From: Lumbricus rubellus
Lineage: Eukaryota; Annelida; Clitellata; Crassiclitellata; Lumbricidae
Reading direction: 5' to 3'
Assembly (NCBI GenBank): GCA_945859605.1
Contig: OX243815.1
Coordinates: forward strand, 38,323,165 to 38,387,164
Length of the DNA stretch: 64,000 bases
Shown here: piece after piece, positions 11,394-24,600 of the stretch
Layout of the letters: the number at the start of each line of letters is the position of its first letter
How positions within the stretch are numbered: position 1 is the stretch's first letter
The notes under the pieces: generated by a model
Seen by the model: the letters and a program-made list of their open reading frames with translations, nothing else
What the model was told of the DNA's origin: nothing
Database searches by the model: none
Made by a program: the position numbers and the translations under genes

Positions 11394-12597
11394 CAGGGTG
11401 GAGATGATTTAAATCGGTTGATTTAAATCGGTAATAAAAATCACGATTTAAATCGAATAAATTTCAATCAATGCTTTTGTGCCACACAACTGGAAAGCTG
11501 GTGTTTCTTTTCAAACTTATGAAGAAGAAGCCATTAGCAGGAGAAGATGAACACTTGTATTGTGACTAAAATATTTTACATCTGAATGACAACAGTTACT
11601 GGTGATAATATTAGTACCGTAGTGTTGTAGTTTGCAAGGTGTGACTGACTCAGTAACTTAACCACTTACATAGCGATCTGATTTCACAGTTTAACAGAAC
11701 ATTGACTTCTTCATTGGATTTAACTGAAAGGTGTTTATTTGTATTGTATAACTGCAAAACTAAAAAAGGTAATAATTGTTACCGAATACCAAATATCAGT
11801 CAAAATAATGCATAGTGGCTTGATACTAACATCGAGGCAGTAAATCTAAACTTAGAACTAGTAGAAAGAAATCGGATTTAAATTTTTTAAATCGGATTAG
11901 TTAAAAAAATCATGATTTTTATCCACCCTGTATTGTATAGCTGTAGAATTAAAGGTAATAAGGCGTAAAAAAAAAGTGTTGTGTTTCCGGTAACGCGACC
12001 GACCCATTTTGACGGCCGCGACCCAAATATTTTTGTAAAAAATTTTTCCCCAAAAATTTTTTTCCAAAATTTTTTTTTATTTTATAAAAATTTAAATTTT
12101 TTTTCAAAAAATCTTTTTTTAACATTTGTATTGACATAACATAAGAGACGTCAACAAAATGAAATTAATAGGACTGTTTCTAGAGCTGTTTTAGGTGCAG
12201 ACAGTCGGGAAATAGGCAGTTTATACTTGCTTAGAACACGTACTTTGTTTCAGCGTGCAAAAAAGACTAGTGGGGTATACTTTTTCGGATAGTCACTGCA
12301 TAAAAATATTTTACAAAATAAAAATATTTTCCGACCTACCTACCCAATTTTTTTAAGCTCTGTTACCGGAAACACAGCATTTTTTTTAGGCCTAACTGTT
12401 ACCTAATGAAGCATGTGACTTGATACCCAAAAAAGGCACTACATACAAAATACGAACTAAGAAAGAAATCCGATATAAATCAAAAAAATCCGATATAAAT
12501 CAAAAAAATCCGATTTAAATCAAAAAAATCTGATTTAAATCAAAAAAATCCAATTTTTTGATTTTTATTAAAAAAATCACGATTTTTATCCACCCTG
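11394..12597. mobile_element. hAT-like MITE with duplicated right end, 8-bp target duplication
   Basis: The ends are CAGGGTGGA and TCCACCCTG with the duplication GTGATAAA at 11386-11393 and 12598-12605. The right terminal portion is present twice: an internal TTTTTATCCACCCTG end at about 11931, and the true end at 12597. The two right portions share the words TATTGTATA, GGTAATAA, GTTACC and CTTGATAC. The second right portion is interrupted by a Harbinger-like MITE (11962-12392). A 19-bp AAATCCGATATAAATC-type repeat (four copies) lies near 12466-12545. Confidence 0.85.
11962..12392. mobile_element. PIF/Harbinger-like MITE, copy 1 (nested)
   Basis: The 431-bp element starts GGCGTAAAAAAAAAGTG and ends with the inverted complement (...CATTTTTTTTAGGCC). 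The terminal inverted repeats contain GTGTTTCCGGTAAC. It is flanked by TAA on both sides, a TWA target as used by PIF/Harbinger. The undisturbed copy of the host repeat nearby shows the empty site. Confidence 0.85.
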
Positions 12598-12605
12598 GTG
12601 ATAAA

Positions 12606-13658
12606 CTCTGTCAGGCAGTCTCTATGCAATCACTTCAAAACTGACTGGCTAATATCAGTCACACAACAGTTAAAATTGCAGCAACATTACTTTTACTTAA
12701 GCCACCAAATCGGAAAATTTAATGCTAATCACAACTGTAATTATAAAAAGATACACTTAAAAAATTTCATATAATACAGTTACGAACAACTGGACATGGA
12801 CACCTCCAAACGAATAAAGAATGCAACCTCATTATCATACAACCTGCTACAAGAGAGCATTATGGCTTGAAATCATAATAAGCGCTATAAGAAGAGCATA
12901 CTGACTGTATGTCAACTCTGACATTAGTATCTAGCTTCAATTTGAACCAATCAGTTCTGATGCCACTGAAATCTGACTGCCGATCCAAGACTTCTAATTA
13001 TAATTAAATTAGCATAGCGATGTTGCTTGACAACAAGGTCTGTTGGCATAGCAAACACCGATGAACTATGCCACGAAGTTCAAGACACTTCCCCAGCTTC
13101 AAGTCAGCTGTAACTCTTTTGCACAAAATATTTAAACCATTGTCCTAATGACAATGAAATGTTTGACTAATTAATGTCAAAATGACCCAACACATTTATT
13201 ATTGCTCACAGGACTTTTGGTCTTGAAATATATGGATTTCTTGATTGCAGTGCAAATCTATTAAAACAAACTAAATAAGAACCTTTAGAAAAATAGGTTA
13301 CAAGTTGCTTAATTCGTTATAAATTTATTAATTGTTTTAACTCAATAAAAAAACCAACTTACCCTCAAGCATTCTGACACTGGTGAAGTCCAAGTAAATA
13401 AACGATAAGCCTATGACTCTCCAATATGTTACTTTATATGCAGGGATTTCTTCAGCCCAGGACTTATGCTAACTTTGTTGCATGAAGAGCCTCAGCCTAG
13501 ATGGACATAAAGCACAGACGTTTAAAACTCTAAACAAAACAAGCCACAAAAACGTAAACGTATCAAACCAGATGCAATGTTCACAAACACTTTCATCATA
13601 GGCTGCATTAGTAGTCATGTTAAGATTTAAGTTGTCTGGGATTTGCATCTTAAATGTT
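12606..13658. other. Intergenic, no gene seen
   Basis: A/T-rich DNA without a supported reading frame or a recognised repeat. Confidence 0.4.
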
Positions 13659-13666
13659 TGTTAGTC

Positions 13667-14301
13667 GGCATACCTGGGAACGGCGGTCCCAAATTATAAA
13701 ATTAAAGAAATCGGTAGAGGAGGCTTTAAATATGATATGTGTCGTGAAATAGAAGGTGGATTGATGAAAACCGTTTGATTGATGGACGCTTGATAAAAAA
13801 ACCTGGATAAACGGCATTCCAGTTGAAATGGAAGCTGGGTGCATGCTGAAATACATCACTGAAATCAGCAATCCAGTTTCCATTTCTCAAGTTTAATTTT
13901 CGTCAATCCAGTTTCTATTTCACCTAGGCTATAAGGACCCTTCATCCAGCATCCGTTTAGCAAGCGTTTTAATTAATCCATATTCCATTTAACTTATTAT
14001 GTCCATCATCTAGGTTCTATTTCAGATCTAAAAATACCCTCATCCAGCTTCTGTTTCAGATCTAAAAATGCCATCATCCAGCTTATATTTCACCTGCGTT
14101 TTTTCATCAATCCACCTTCATTTCACCTGTAAACGGTCTTCATCCAGCTTCCATTTCTCAAGTGCTTTCTCATTATTCCGGCTTCTATTTCGGTGGAAAA
14201 GAAACCGTTTCTATGCGCCCATCCAATACACCGCAATATTACGACACGTCATGTTGATTGACCTAGTGTTATAATTTGGGACCGCCGTTCCCAGGTATGC
14301 C
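13667..14301. mobile_element. hAT-like MITE with long terminal inverted repeats
   Basis: The ends GGCATACCTGGGAACGGCGG and its complement form a roughly 34-bp inverted repeat, flanked by TGTTAGTC at 13659-13666 and 14302-14309. The interior is a run of degenerate direct repeats around CATCCAGCTTCTATTTCA, without transposase. Confidence 0.85.
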
Positions 14302-14451
14302 TGTTAGTCTTCTTCCTAGTCTTCAATCATGTGAATTACAGCAAATTTCAATTACATGAACCTTCTACATTTAAGATCTAACTTCACCATCCAGTATGCA
14401 AGTTCAGCAATGCTAAGAAATGTTCTTGATATATGGCTATAATATATATTT

Positions 14452-14690
14452 GTGGGGCGCAGTGGTGTAGTGATGGCGTCGTTGTCTTGGAGACGGTAGG
14501 CTCGCGGTTCGAAACCACCCTCAAGCCACCGTGTAGGAACCTTGGGAAAGTCCTTCACTCGCAATTGCTCAGCGCTTCGGTGTGAGACTCCGATGCAGTG
14601 TCCGCTCTGCATTCGGGAGCGCCTCTGAGTAGGGAGAGAGCTTGAAGGGGCGCTATAACAAGTGTACATGCAAATATCAGTGTCCTGTAT
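14452..14690 (+). mobile_element. tRNA-derived SINE (copy 2)
   Basis: The head GGGGCGCAGTGGTGTAGTG and B-box GGTTCGAAACC resemble pol III promoter boxes. The body runs through CGATGCAGTGTCCGCTCTGC and GCGCCTCTGAGTAGGGAG to GGGCGCTATAACAAGTG. Confidence 0.85.
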
Positions 14691-14696
14691 ATGCAC

Positions 14697-15840
14697 TCGA
14701 TTTAAATAGCGACTGTCTACGGCCTCACCATCACTTGTTCATTTCAATGGGTGCCACTCTATTTGAGACCCCCGTGCATGAACCAGAGGCTAAAAAAGTC
14801 ACCTTCGGGAAGCAAATCGTGATCAACATGCTGACGTATTGAATAGAGTAGAGACCCGAATATAATTCTTTAGCCCCGTAATCAGAAGTCTCAGCCGACG
14901 GGCTCATTAGTCTACCTTTGTCCTCAAGCTACTATTCGCACACTTCCTAGACGTTGAACCAACGCATAAACGGCAAGAACAAAACCGTTCCGATTAACCG
15001 ATTTAGAAGAAGAATTAAATAAGCATGACAAACCAAAAAGAAATTAGCAGTAATTTATGCAGCTGCAACTCTTTTAAACGCCATATTGGAATAAGTATTA
15101 TTCTTCTGCATGCAAGGATCCCACTCTGAAATGAAAAAGTTCAGATCTGGCAAAAAAAGACTAGAAAAGGCTAGATTGAGAATAGAGAATTTCTCACAAT
15201 ACAGTCATGTACATAGGTTTTTGAAAAATGCATTGATTTTTCAGACTTGACAATTTCTGACGACCTTTTTGGTCATCCCACTAAAATTTTCTCCTTTTCC
15301 CGTTAAAATTTCTGGTGGCCTTATTTTAGTATCTCGCTCCAAAATCTACAATAATATTTTTGGTCCAAAATCGTCTTTTTAGTTTTTTTGGCATTTTCAC
15401 ATAAAAATTATATTTTTAAATGTAAAAAGTCGAAAATACCGCCATGAGAAAAGCTAGATTCCGACAAAAAACCTAGAAACCTAGATAAGACAAAAAAACT
15501 AGATCTAGGTGGAAAAGGCTATGAGTGGCATCCCTGCCTGCATGGGATAATTCCGCTACTGCTCGGAACATGGTTCGGGGTTCGAACGCAGTTCTCCGAC
15601 GTCAACAACCTTTTTGTACGATCGACGTATACTATACTAATAAGAGCATAAAAGATCAACAAACGCATCACAATTTGCTAGCTCTATATATATGCCGCTT
15701 CCTATGTTCTTCACAAAATGTTGTCAATGTTGTCAAGCCTGAACAGTGAACACCATTCCGAGCAGCAGTTATGATCCTATTAATTCTATAATTATAATAT
15801 TATTATGGTTGGCATCTGCTCTCTTATCACAATCCGCGGT
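14697..15840. other. Intergenic with degraded repeat text
   Basis: No gene is seen. The stretch 15240-15470 repeats short A/T-rich clauses (GACGACCTTTTTGG, CTAAAATTTTCTCC, CTAAAATCTAC) similar to those near 3000-3180 and 29300-29480. It is probably an old, shared MITE-like repeat. Confidence 0.35.
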
Positions 15841-15849
15841 GCTGCTGGT

Positions 15850-16140
15850 AATCTCTTTGCTGATGATCAGACCTTTTGTCTTTTGTTGGGTTTTTCAATT
15901 TTTTTTCTAATCATCTCAATGCCTGGATGTCATCTAATCACCTCTCCCTCAACGTTTCTAAAACTCAATTAATTTGACTCGGTAACCCCCAGCAGCTGGT
16001 GCAGCCGCATAATCTTGATTTCCTTATCCTCTAAACATTTCCGTCTACTCACACTTTCATTCTTTCTGGCAGTCCTTCTTCTTGCTCTGCTCTTCTTCAG
16101 ACCTGCTTGTTCTCAAGGGGCTTCCACATACTGTAGGGCT
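15850..16140 (+). pseudogene. Decayed LINE reverse transcriptase fragment (L2/CR1-like)
   Basis: With frame changes the plus strand reads a FADDQT-like catalytic box (A-D-D-Q-T near 15860). Then come N-A-W-M/S-S-N and L-S-L-N-V-S-K-T-Q words (about 15910-15970), the order seen in L2/CR1/jockey-type reverse transcriptases. Stops interrupt it. Confidence 0.5.
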
Positions 16141-18919
16141 TCACCTTAATAGTGTTTGTTTAAAAACCTTACACCAGCACATTATGCTTATAATAGTAAG
16201 AATTCTGGAAGCAACTGCTAGTATCAGTACTTCGATTCCCTTTTTTGTCTCCTGTATTAACCCCAAGGCAAGAAATATTTGAGGTATTCTTCTTAGAAAT
16301 TATTTAGATTATGTAAAAAAACCATAAGTTTCAGAAATTGCACACGAGGCTTTTTAGGGAGTAAATCAAGAATAAGAAAAAACCATTTATGAATCTGAAA
16401 ATGTAGAAATCCAAGAACCAAAAGTCAATGACGAATTTATTTCAACACATCCGGCATTTTCCGCATCTACATTAACGTTTAGAAAGAATAGATCATGCAA
16501 CTGGTAAGTTACATCCTTTCTTGTGTCTATAATTAGGATGTCATTGTCATCTATCATGTCTTCTTTTTCTCCGTGGCAACAGGTAAACCAGAGGTGAGGT
16601 AGTGATCAGCCATTCTAATGAACCACACATAACCCCCCACTCTTATGTTCAGTTTCACTGATGTTATCAATCCTTTTCCAATCTTTTTTGTGGTATACTT
16701 GGAGGCAGGCCATTTGACAAGCTTGCCTTTAACCTCTTGCACCAAACTCTTTTCCTTCATTTCTCGCACAGTTCATGTATGTACGTAAAAAACCTTCATG
16801 AAAAACTTGAAAAAACCGGGAATAAGATGGAATGGCTGAAATCACTACATTCACGATGAGTACAAAACAAATTAATGTTGACTGTCTATTGTACTCTTCT
16901 ACAATGCTTGCAGACAGAAACAACATATATCTATCAATACAGAACGTTTATTGTGGCTCTTTACCATCACACAGGAACCAGACACAGCTGAACCAGACAC
17001 AGCTTCCTTACATCTTCCACCACAGAAGTTCCATTTACAACTGCAGTCTACATCACTGTTGAACAGCGAGACTAGACAGGTTAAGAACTCAGAAAACAAA
17101 CTCAGAAAACTGTTCAATTCAAACTTACACACAAACATTCTGAAGCACATGTAGAATGCACAAGATTTAATCCACATCTTCAAACTTAAAACAGCAGCAA
17201 ACTATCACAATATTAGGTAGTAAAAACATGTCCTTTTACAATCTACACTCCGCTAGGCAAGAATTCCGAATTGCTTATTACAATTAAAAACACCAATTAA
17301 AACTGCATTGCTGCTTTATACAGGTAACAAAACCAAATGTTACGTGTCATATAATGCATGTAGTGCACACTTCATATGCTTACATGCATGTAGTGCACAC
17401 TTCATATGCTTACATGCATGTAGTGCACACTTCAAATGCCTCCAAAGCACTCGTTCATACCATCATCACAAGTCATAGTTTTCGCTTGATCACATAAGAA
17501 AAATTACTGTTTGGTCATACTAAAGAAGCACACCTAATTACCCAAAAGCAGAAGTTATAGAACTAAGAAAAACATATCACACTGGCTTCTTAATCGTCAC
17601 TGTAGAATGTATAACATGGTGTTACTCGTTTAGTTGTCTTTAGCGTTTGGCTGCATAGCTTAGCATGCCAATTTCATCATTCCACTAAAGGCATTGCTTG
17701 CAGCATGACCTAGACAATATGGCTCCAGACGTTTGCTGTTGGATTATCTGTCTAGAACTGCAATCAGCCAAAATCACTTAGGAACAGGACTTGAAAACAA
17801 CAATTTTCTATACAGCATATCCATGTGACTGAGCTAGTAAGAGCCGTGAAATTCAAATGCTTAATAATAATAGAACTGCATAAGTATCAACAATATATAC
17901 TGGTTTAGACCCATCACAAATCAAACTGTCAACCCTAACCCTAACTTACATGGAACATTGCTTTTCTTATGCCCAAAATCTAAAAATAAATACCGGTAGT
18001 TAAGCTTCATATTTTCCAGAGCATACATAAACAGTTCAAAATACCATGTAAAAAGCTTCAGGGAGTCTGCAAACACCTTCAAAAGACAAAGAAATAATTG
18101 TATGACAGAAGGAAACACTTTAAAATTGAAATAAACACATACATTGCTCCTAGCAATTCGATAGGGCGGACAACCTAATGAGGAAATCATATTAAAAAGC
18201 ATGCTTTATCTTATTTAAACATCATGTAAACCAAAGTACATAAGAAGAGTTTGTTATTTTAAAAAGTTAAAAATATTTGACTTTAACTAGCTCTATAGAT
18301 GATGTATTTTTATTACCATATCTGTACACCAAAATGCGGACAGCAATTAGTATTTTAAAGAAAATTCTTATCTCGATTGTCTAACATAAATTTACAAGTT
18401 CTCACTCATTGATTTATCGTGAAAATCAACTAACAGTGCAAATAAGGACAACGTGGTTTTTACGCGACTCAAAATCGGTCGCAATCAAGGCATCGGTTTG
18501 TCTCACAAACTCATCAAACAACGAACAAATTGCACATTGCCTAATAAACATTGAACGGAAACTGACCAATCATGAGTTGCAAATCACATGCCAGGACAAG
18601 TACACCTACCATGCTAACCACTAGACCTCCTGCACACCCCCAACCCAATCTTATTCTTATTATTTAGCCCAAGTTATCATTCTAAGCACAAACACTCAAA
18701 ATCAGCCAACCATAGGACACTCCTTGAGCAGGCGGCTGTCACAACATACAGACAATTTAACACAAATGACAGAAGGAATGAAGTTAAAACAGCAAATTCT
18801 TGTAACAAGACACAGACTGAATGTACGCCTATTCCACTGCAAAAGTTCGCAAAATTAAACACATTTTTGCTCAACCAAATAATCTATACTAAATTTTCAC
18901 AGACAAACAGCGGCACCAA
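16141..18919. other. Intergenic, no supported gene
   Basis: Only short open frames without recognisable domains are present. It includes a 30-bp tandem repeat (three units with TAGTGCACACTTCATATGCT, 17354-17436) and a short telomere-like CCCTAACCCTAAC at about 17935-17947. Confidence 0.4.
17354..17436. repeat. 30-bp minisatellite, three units
   Basis: TAGTGCACAC recurs at 17361, 17391 and 17421, exactly 30 bp apart. The third unit is diverged at its end. Confidence 0.85.
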
Positions 18920-18934
18920 ATAAGCAATACAGTA

Positions 18935-19310
18935 TGTACACTAACAAATTACTGTGACCATCAGTACCAAATTACTGTGACCATCAGTACCAAATTACAG
19001 TGAACATCAGTACCAAATTACTGTGACCATCAGTACCAAATTACAGTGAACATCAGCACCAAATTACTGCTATCATCAGTACCAAATTACAATGAACATC
19101 AGTACCAAATTACTATGAACATCAGTTGCAAATTACAGTGAACATCAGTCCCAAATTACTACGAACATCAGTACCAAATTACAGGGACCATCAGACTGAT
19201 TCAGTACCAAATTACAATGAACACTGAACATCAGTACCAAATTACTATGAAAATCAGTACCAAATTACAGTAAACATCAGTCCCAAATTAATACGAACAT
19301 CAGTACCAAA
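18935..19310. repeat. Minisatellite of about 23 bp (ACCAAATTACNGTGAACATC)
   Basis: About fifteen units of ACCAAATTACAGTGAACATC plus AGT, with substitutions and occasional length changes (for example near 19190-19225), run head to tail. Confidence 0.9.
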
Positions 19311-21421
19311 CTTATCCATCCAAACTACAAGATCAATAATAATTCAACTTCACTTATAGCATAGTACCAGTTAAGCATATGGCACAGGAGAAGTTTTAGT
19401 ACCAAACATAAATACCAGTACCATTCTTACATTTTTCATACAAGTGGTCTACATATTTATGCAAGACAAGCATCTTGCCACAGAAAATAACACAAAATGA
19501 CATATTGCAACCTTTAATGATACTCATTGTCGTCGTCATCATCATCATCATCATCATCATAATCATCATCATCATCAATGGTGTGCCCCTCTTAGAAATG
19601 CTGCTTCAGTTTACGTGACTCTGCTGATTAACCGTCTTGGGAATAATGGATTGTGTGTTTGGTTGTCAGACTGAACTCTCATTCAGCACTTTGGGAACTA
19701 GATATCAGGCTTAGAGGTCTTGCCTGCCATTGAACCATGCAAAGTGACTAAACTCAAGTCTTACAGTTTCAACACCTTAAATTGGGGTTTGTTTCACATG
19801 CATTTAGGAATTTCTGCATTAGTTGTGCACACAGGTTTGAATTCGCAAGATTCTCATAAGGAACCATTGTTGGAATGGGATTCACAAGTGTTTCACATCG
19901 CTAGTTAAAGCACTCAGGAAACTACGGTGTATCACTTAATCGTAAGTAACTAGACTTATTCGAACACACTGAAACACAGATGCAGATAAACATGCATACG
20001 CATTTGTTTCTACATTCATTCTGCTTACTCAGATGTCCTTAAGAAATTCTGCTTTAGTTATGCACACAGGTTTCTGATAAAAGACAATGGTATTGTCTCA
20101 TCTTCTGTCTTTGGGAATGTAGGAGGCAATTTGTAGTAGCACAAACTGCGGCAAAATCATGATGATATCAAATGGAGAGCTTACCAATTAGATCATAGTA
20201 TGATCCACAACAGAGATGATGATGCCCACCATGAAAGCAAATAATAAGCAACCAGATTCCACACAAGCACACCACCGTCCTAAGACTACATCCACAAGTC
20301 AACCCTTGCATGATTTTGCCACCGGTTCAAAAACTCAGTAGACCAAATGTCTGCGTCTGCCTTTTGGAATTTTCATCCAACATCCATCTGCCATCCCATT
20401 TTTTGAAAGACAAATCAAACCAAAACCTGTCTTTCTCCATTCAATTGCCTAGTTTTAATGGTATTATTACATCCGTGTAATGTAATGGTCTGGAATGGAC
20501 TAACTCCATACAAGGGCTCCCTTTGACATGGTATATTGTAATTTTAAAACTATCCTATTTAGCGATGTTGGGTTGGGAGCACTCCTGAGTAGTAACCTTT
20601 AAGAGGTGCTATAGAAATCCTTGTAAGGAATGAATGAATGAATGTCCTCAGTTCAGATATTCTTCTAAAATAATGATGAATCATAAGGTGATTAGTTTTA
20701 TACTTACTTCCAACCTACTTTTTCATCCCTGAGGAAAGTCAAACAAACAACTTGCATTAGAAATAGTAATAAAACGTTAGCCAATTTTGTTGTGTAGTGT
20801 TACGACAGAAGCAGCCATAATAAAGAATAGCATGCACCGGGAAGCAGTTGCTGAAATGGTAAATAGCGCTAGCAATTAGCTGAGTAGCCTACTATCATTT
20901 TCCTTTCCCAAATTTATTCACTCTACCAAACATAAACAGAAAATTTCATACTCACTTTTAAAATTCACAGTTTAAAATGTACAGACAAAAGCCAGGACTT
21001 TATAACAACATGTAATCCAAGAATTTTGAGAGTACCAGTGACAAATGTAATAGGTAGGCCATCACCAGCACAACTAGTCATTACATCAATTATTTGCTTC
21101 ATCAAATTGTACACCTTACAGCTTAGATTATAATTCCCCTCAGTTCAAGTAGGTAATAAGAGTTTAGGAAATTAATAGCAACAATTGATGTTACCCGGTT
21201 GAGCGAGGATTCAAAACTTTCACACTGAATCTTCAACAACTTTCATCAAGCAGATTAGAAGTAAAATAGCAATAAAACAATATTGCTGCAATTAAAGTAA
21301 AGAAACTAGAAGAAAATAAATCCATCGCTAGAAAAATAATAATCTATCACATCGTATAAATTACAGATGCAAAGAACGACGCGTGGAACCAACGTTTCGG
21401 AGTTTCTACGCATGTCAGAGA
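19311..21421. other. 3' flank of the ERp44 gene
   Basis: No gene is seen. It holds an ATC/ATG trinucleotide run (19528-19577) and a short interspersed repeat ending GGTGCTATAGAAATCC with a GAATGAATGAATG tail (about 20570-20645). The 3' UTR of the distal ERp44 isoform should lie just below 21422. Confidence 0.4.
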
Positions 21422-21619
21422 TCAGAGTTCATCGCGAAGTATCGTGTAGCGTGACCGTGACGGCGCCAATCTCTTGAACAGCGATTCCGGTGGATCAGTT
21501 GTCTGCGGGTCACGCTCTGGTGTTTCTGTTCCTTCAGTTCCATCGTCGTCCTTTTTGATGTGATCTGCGACTGGTTTAGATGGGTCTTCAGCTGAAGCTT
21601 CCAATGCCTTTGGTTTCTC
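21422..21619 (-). CDS. ERP44: ERP44 alternative last exon, distal (short), ends RDEL
   Basis: The acceptor TTCAACAG precedes 21619 and the frame is phase 0. It encodes 65 residues: a Lys/Glu/Asp-rich linker (KKDDDGTEGTE), then PPESLF, RLAPSR, RYTILRDEL. Its length is close to that of the vertebrate C-tail, so it is the probable ancestral form. Confidence 0.88.
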   Translation of the reverse strand, partial: EKPKALEASAEDPSKPVADHIKKDDDGTEGTETPERDPQTTDPPESLFKRLAPSRSRYTILRDEL

Positions 21620-24600
21620 CTGTTGAATAACAAGCACGTTCAAGTTTTGTCACTCAGCCATACGTGTACGAGGCACGGGCCCAGAGGGGTCAAATGCCCC
21701 TGCAAATTTCGGGCAAGTCTGTTTTTTTCGGGCAAGCAGACTCAGGAAAACACAAAAAAATTGTATTTTTCACGACATATTTCAACTTTTTTGTTTGGGA
21801 AAAAAATAGTATTTCCCACCACGAGATTTATTTTTCGGGCAGAAGTAAAATCTTTGACCCTCCACTGCTGAAATCTCGTGTACGCCTATGCACTCAGCTC
21901 AATATATACACGTGTAGTCGTGTACACACATTTTCTGTATATGGTCTCTTCCCTGTATCCTCTCGCTCTCTCAAGACGTTGCTTTTTCCCGGGGCGTCTG
22001 TACCAAAAGTGCCTCTGAATAGTCTATGCTGTGAGAGACGCTCGATAAATTTTTAGATATGATACGGTAAGTCACACGTATTTATACATCTACGTTGCTT
22101 TAGAACATTTATGCGAACATGAATACTGCTCAACTCTGTTGCACAACGTTAGAATGTTGTATCTGTATTAACTTATCTTACAATGCGTGTGCACCAGAAT
22201 GTGTCTTCGCCAGCTGGTTAAATTAAGCTTACTTACTAACTTATTAATGTGGATATAACTGCAATTAAGACAACCATAATCTTACTGGGTTGGTAAAACC
22301 ATTTTTTGGTTGATTTATTGACTACAATGTTGTTAGGTAACAATAAATTTGCTATAATGCTCGTGGCATGCCAATAAACAATTGATTTTTTTGTCTTAGC
22401 AGCAGAGTTGAGAAGTTCTGAACAAGTGCCAAATAAATGCATTCAAAAACACATATTATACTGAAACCTGCAATAAATCAAAGTATCTCAGACAAGACTC
22501 AATCCTGCACACATTCTGTTTTCACACAGTAGATACTCGTATGTCAAATTTCAAAGACCGATTTGTATCTATAAGCATTACATTTAGTTTCCACACAATA
22601 GACCAGTTAAATTTCAAAAAACCTATTTGTATATATTAACATTAATTATACAAAAACAATATGCAAGACAAAAGCAAAGCTCGTGGAATCAGAATTCAAA
22701 GCGACCATAAAATGCAAAACAGATATTGACAATCAACCACAATTTTATGATTATATAGTTGAGTCAATTGGAATGAAATTTCAACAAATAAAAATTTCAC
22801 AGTTTAAACGTTAAAGTCCTTCTGACTTGATAGAAGTGCTGAAACAAATAAAGTTCTGCAGCCATTCTTCAATCATAACTAGCATAAAACATTTTACAAA
22901 TAAATTCTACAACTGATAAAATTAATAAAGTTACAGGAACTTTCAAATAAATATTATTATAAACACATCATGACAACAATAAATATTAACAAATAAATAG
23001 TTCAACTGCTCAGCTGTCAAAATCAATGTAACTGCTTAAAATACTAAATAAATAAATAAATTCAAAAGCACTAATTGAATAAAAGACACATTATTATTGC
23101 GTAAAACAAATGTTAAGAAATGCTAGCATCGTATAGCTATGGTACACCGTCATATACTCTGGTCAGAGACACTGTCAACAATAGTACAAATATCGTAGCT
23201 CTCTACGAAGATGATATACAGAATCAAAAATAGGCTATATTTACTCTTGCTTATTATGTATTTGTCACACATCCCATTGTCTAAGCGGTAAGATGGTGCT
23301 GAGCGATTGTGAGTAAAGAACTTGCCGTATTTTAAGATCTCAAGATCTAGGGAATAACCAGAAATCTCCTCAGACATTCGCCTTGGTCAAATCTCTTGTT
23401 TTTTTAGCCATATTGACCTCGACAAATACTGTACACATATAGTCTTCTTCTTTTTCGGCTTCTCTGCTCCTAGGCAGGTTCGAACGCAAAATGCCGACAC
23501 CCCATCAAATATTGCCACAAATAGTGGCAAATAAATCTGATTAAATTCTTTGCTTATCAGTCTTTTTTCATTCTTTGTTTATCAATCATTTTTCATTTAA
23601 ATATTATTCACCAGAAAAAAATAAAATTCAAAAGTTCACAACGGTGGTAAAGTTCATTTCATTGATTAATTATATTTATTCCGGAAAATGGAATTGAATT
23701 AGTTAGTTAACAGAAGGACAAAAAATCTATTTAGATAAGTTTTCAAAAATTGTATGTGAAAATGTGAAGCGTCACTTATAGCACTTGTTCATACCAGAAT
23801 CCAGCCAGTAATAGTACATTCAAATACTTGGTTTCGGTACTTGGTTAAAAATGGCCGCTGGGTTATTCTGTATGAAGACACCAACAAAGTAATCGTCTCA
23901 CATATGGCTCGAACTCATTATCTCCGTGTTATAAGACAAGAATTCAATCCAATTGATCATCGTGTTGCACATACGGCTAAATAACAACTTAAATATCTAA
24001 GTCAACTTAATACAATGTATGAGTATTTACGTATATCATGTACACTGTACATGTACAATTGTACATGTTGTTTCACCAACAAAGTAAATGAAATGCTTGT
24101 GAAAGACTGAAAGTAAATGAAATGTTTGGATTTACACGTGCTTACCAAGTTTACTAAGCCATAGTTGAGAGAGAGAGAAACAAAAGTAAGAGTTTCAATA
24201 CATTGTACATTACATATATACTAAAAAATTCAATAGTCCTGTGACATGTCATCTGTAAATATGGCAGGGAATCTTGAAACATGAAGGGTCAAAGACAATG
24301 TCTCTTTACTATAAATATCGGTACAAGTAACCACTTAGGACATTGCTTACGAGTGACAATCAACTAATGCCTAAAGTTCACATCACTGCAATGAGCAATG
24401 CTCCAGTACGTCATGTCATGGCAGAACTTACATTCAACTCCAGCTGGAAAAAAATCCAGTTCAAAAGAAGAATAAAACTGGGAATCATCGGTAAATCACT
24501 AACAAGTCAGCACCTGCATGACTGTTGTTGGGTTTCAACAAAACCATAAATTACACCAAGTCACCTGCTAGGCCCATCATATACGCTCAACAAAAAAAAT

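Noticed and set aside
16554..16926. Two overlapping minus-strand frames (KGKLVKWPASKYTTKKIG)
   Set aside because: No recognisable domain, no splice context; could be an old transposon piece but not supportable.
17935..17947. Telomere-like CCCTAACCCTAAC
   Set aside because: Only two units; common by chance in A/C-rich DNA.
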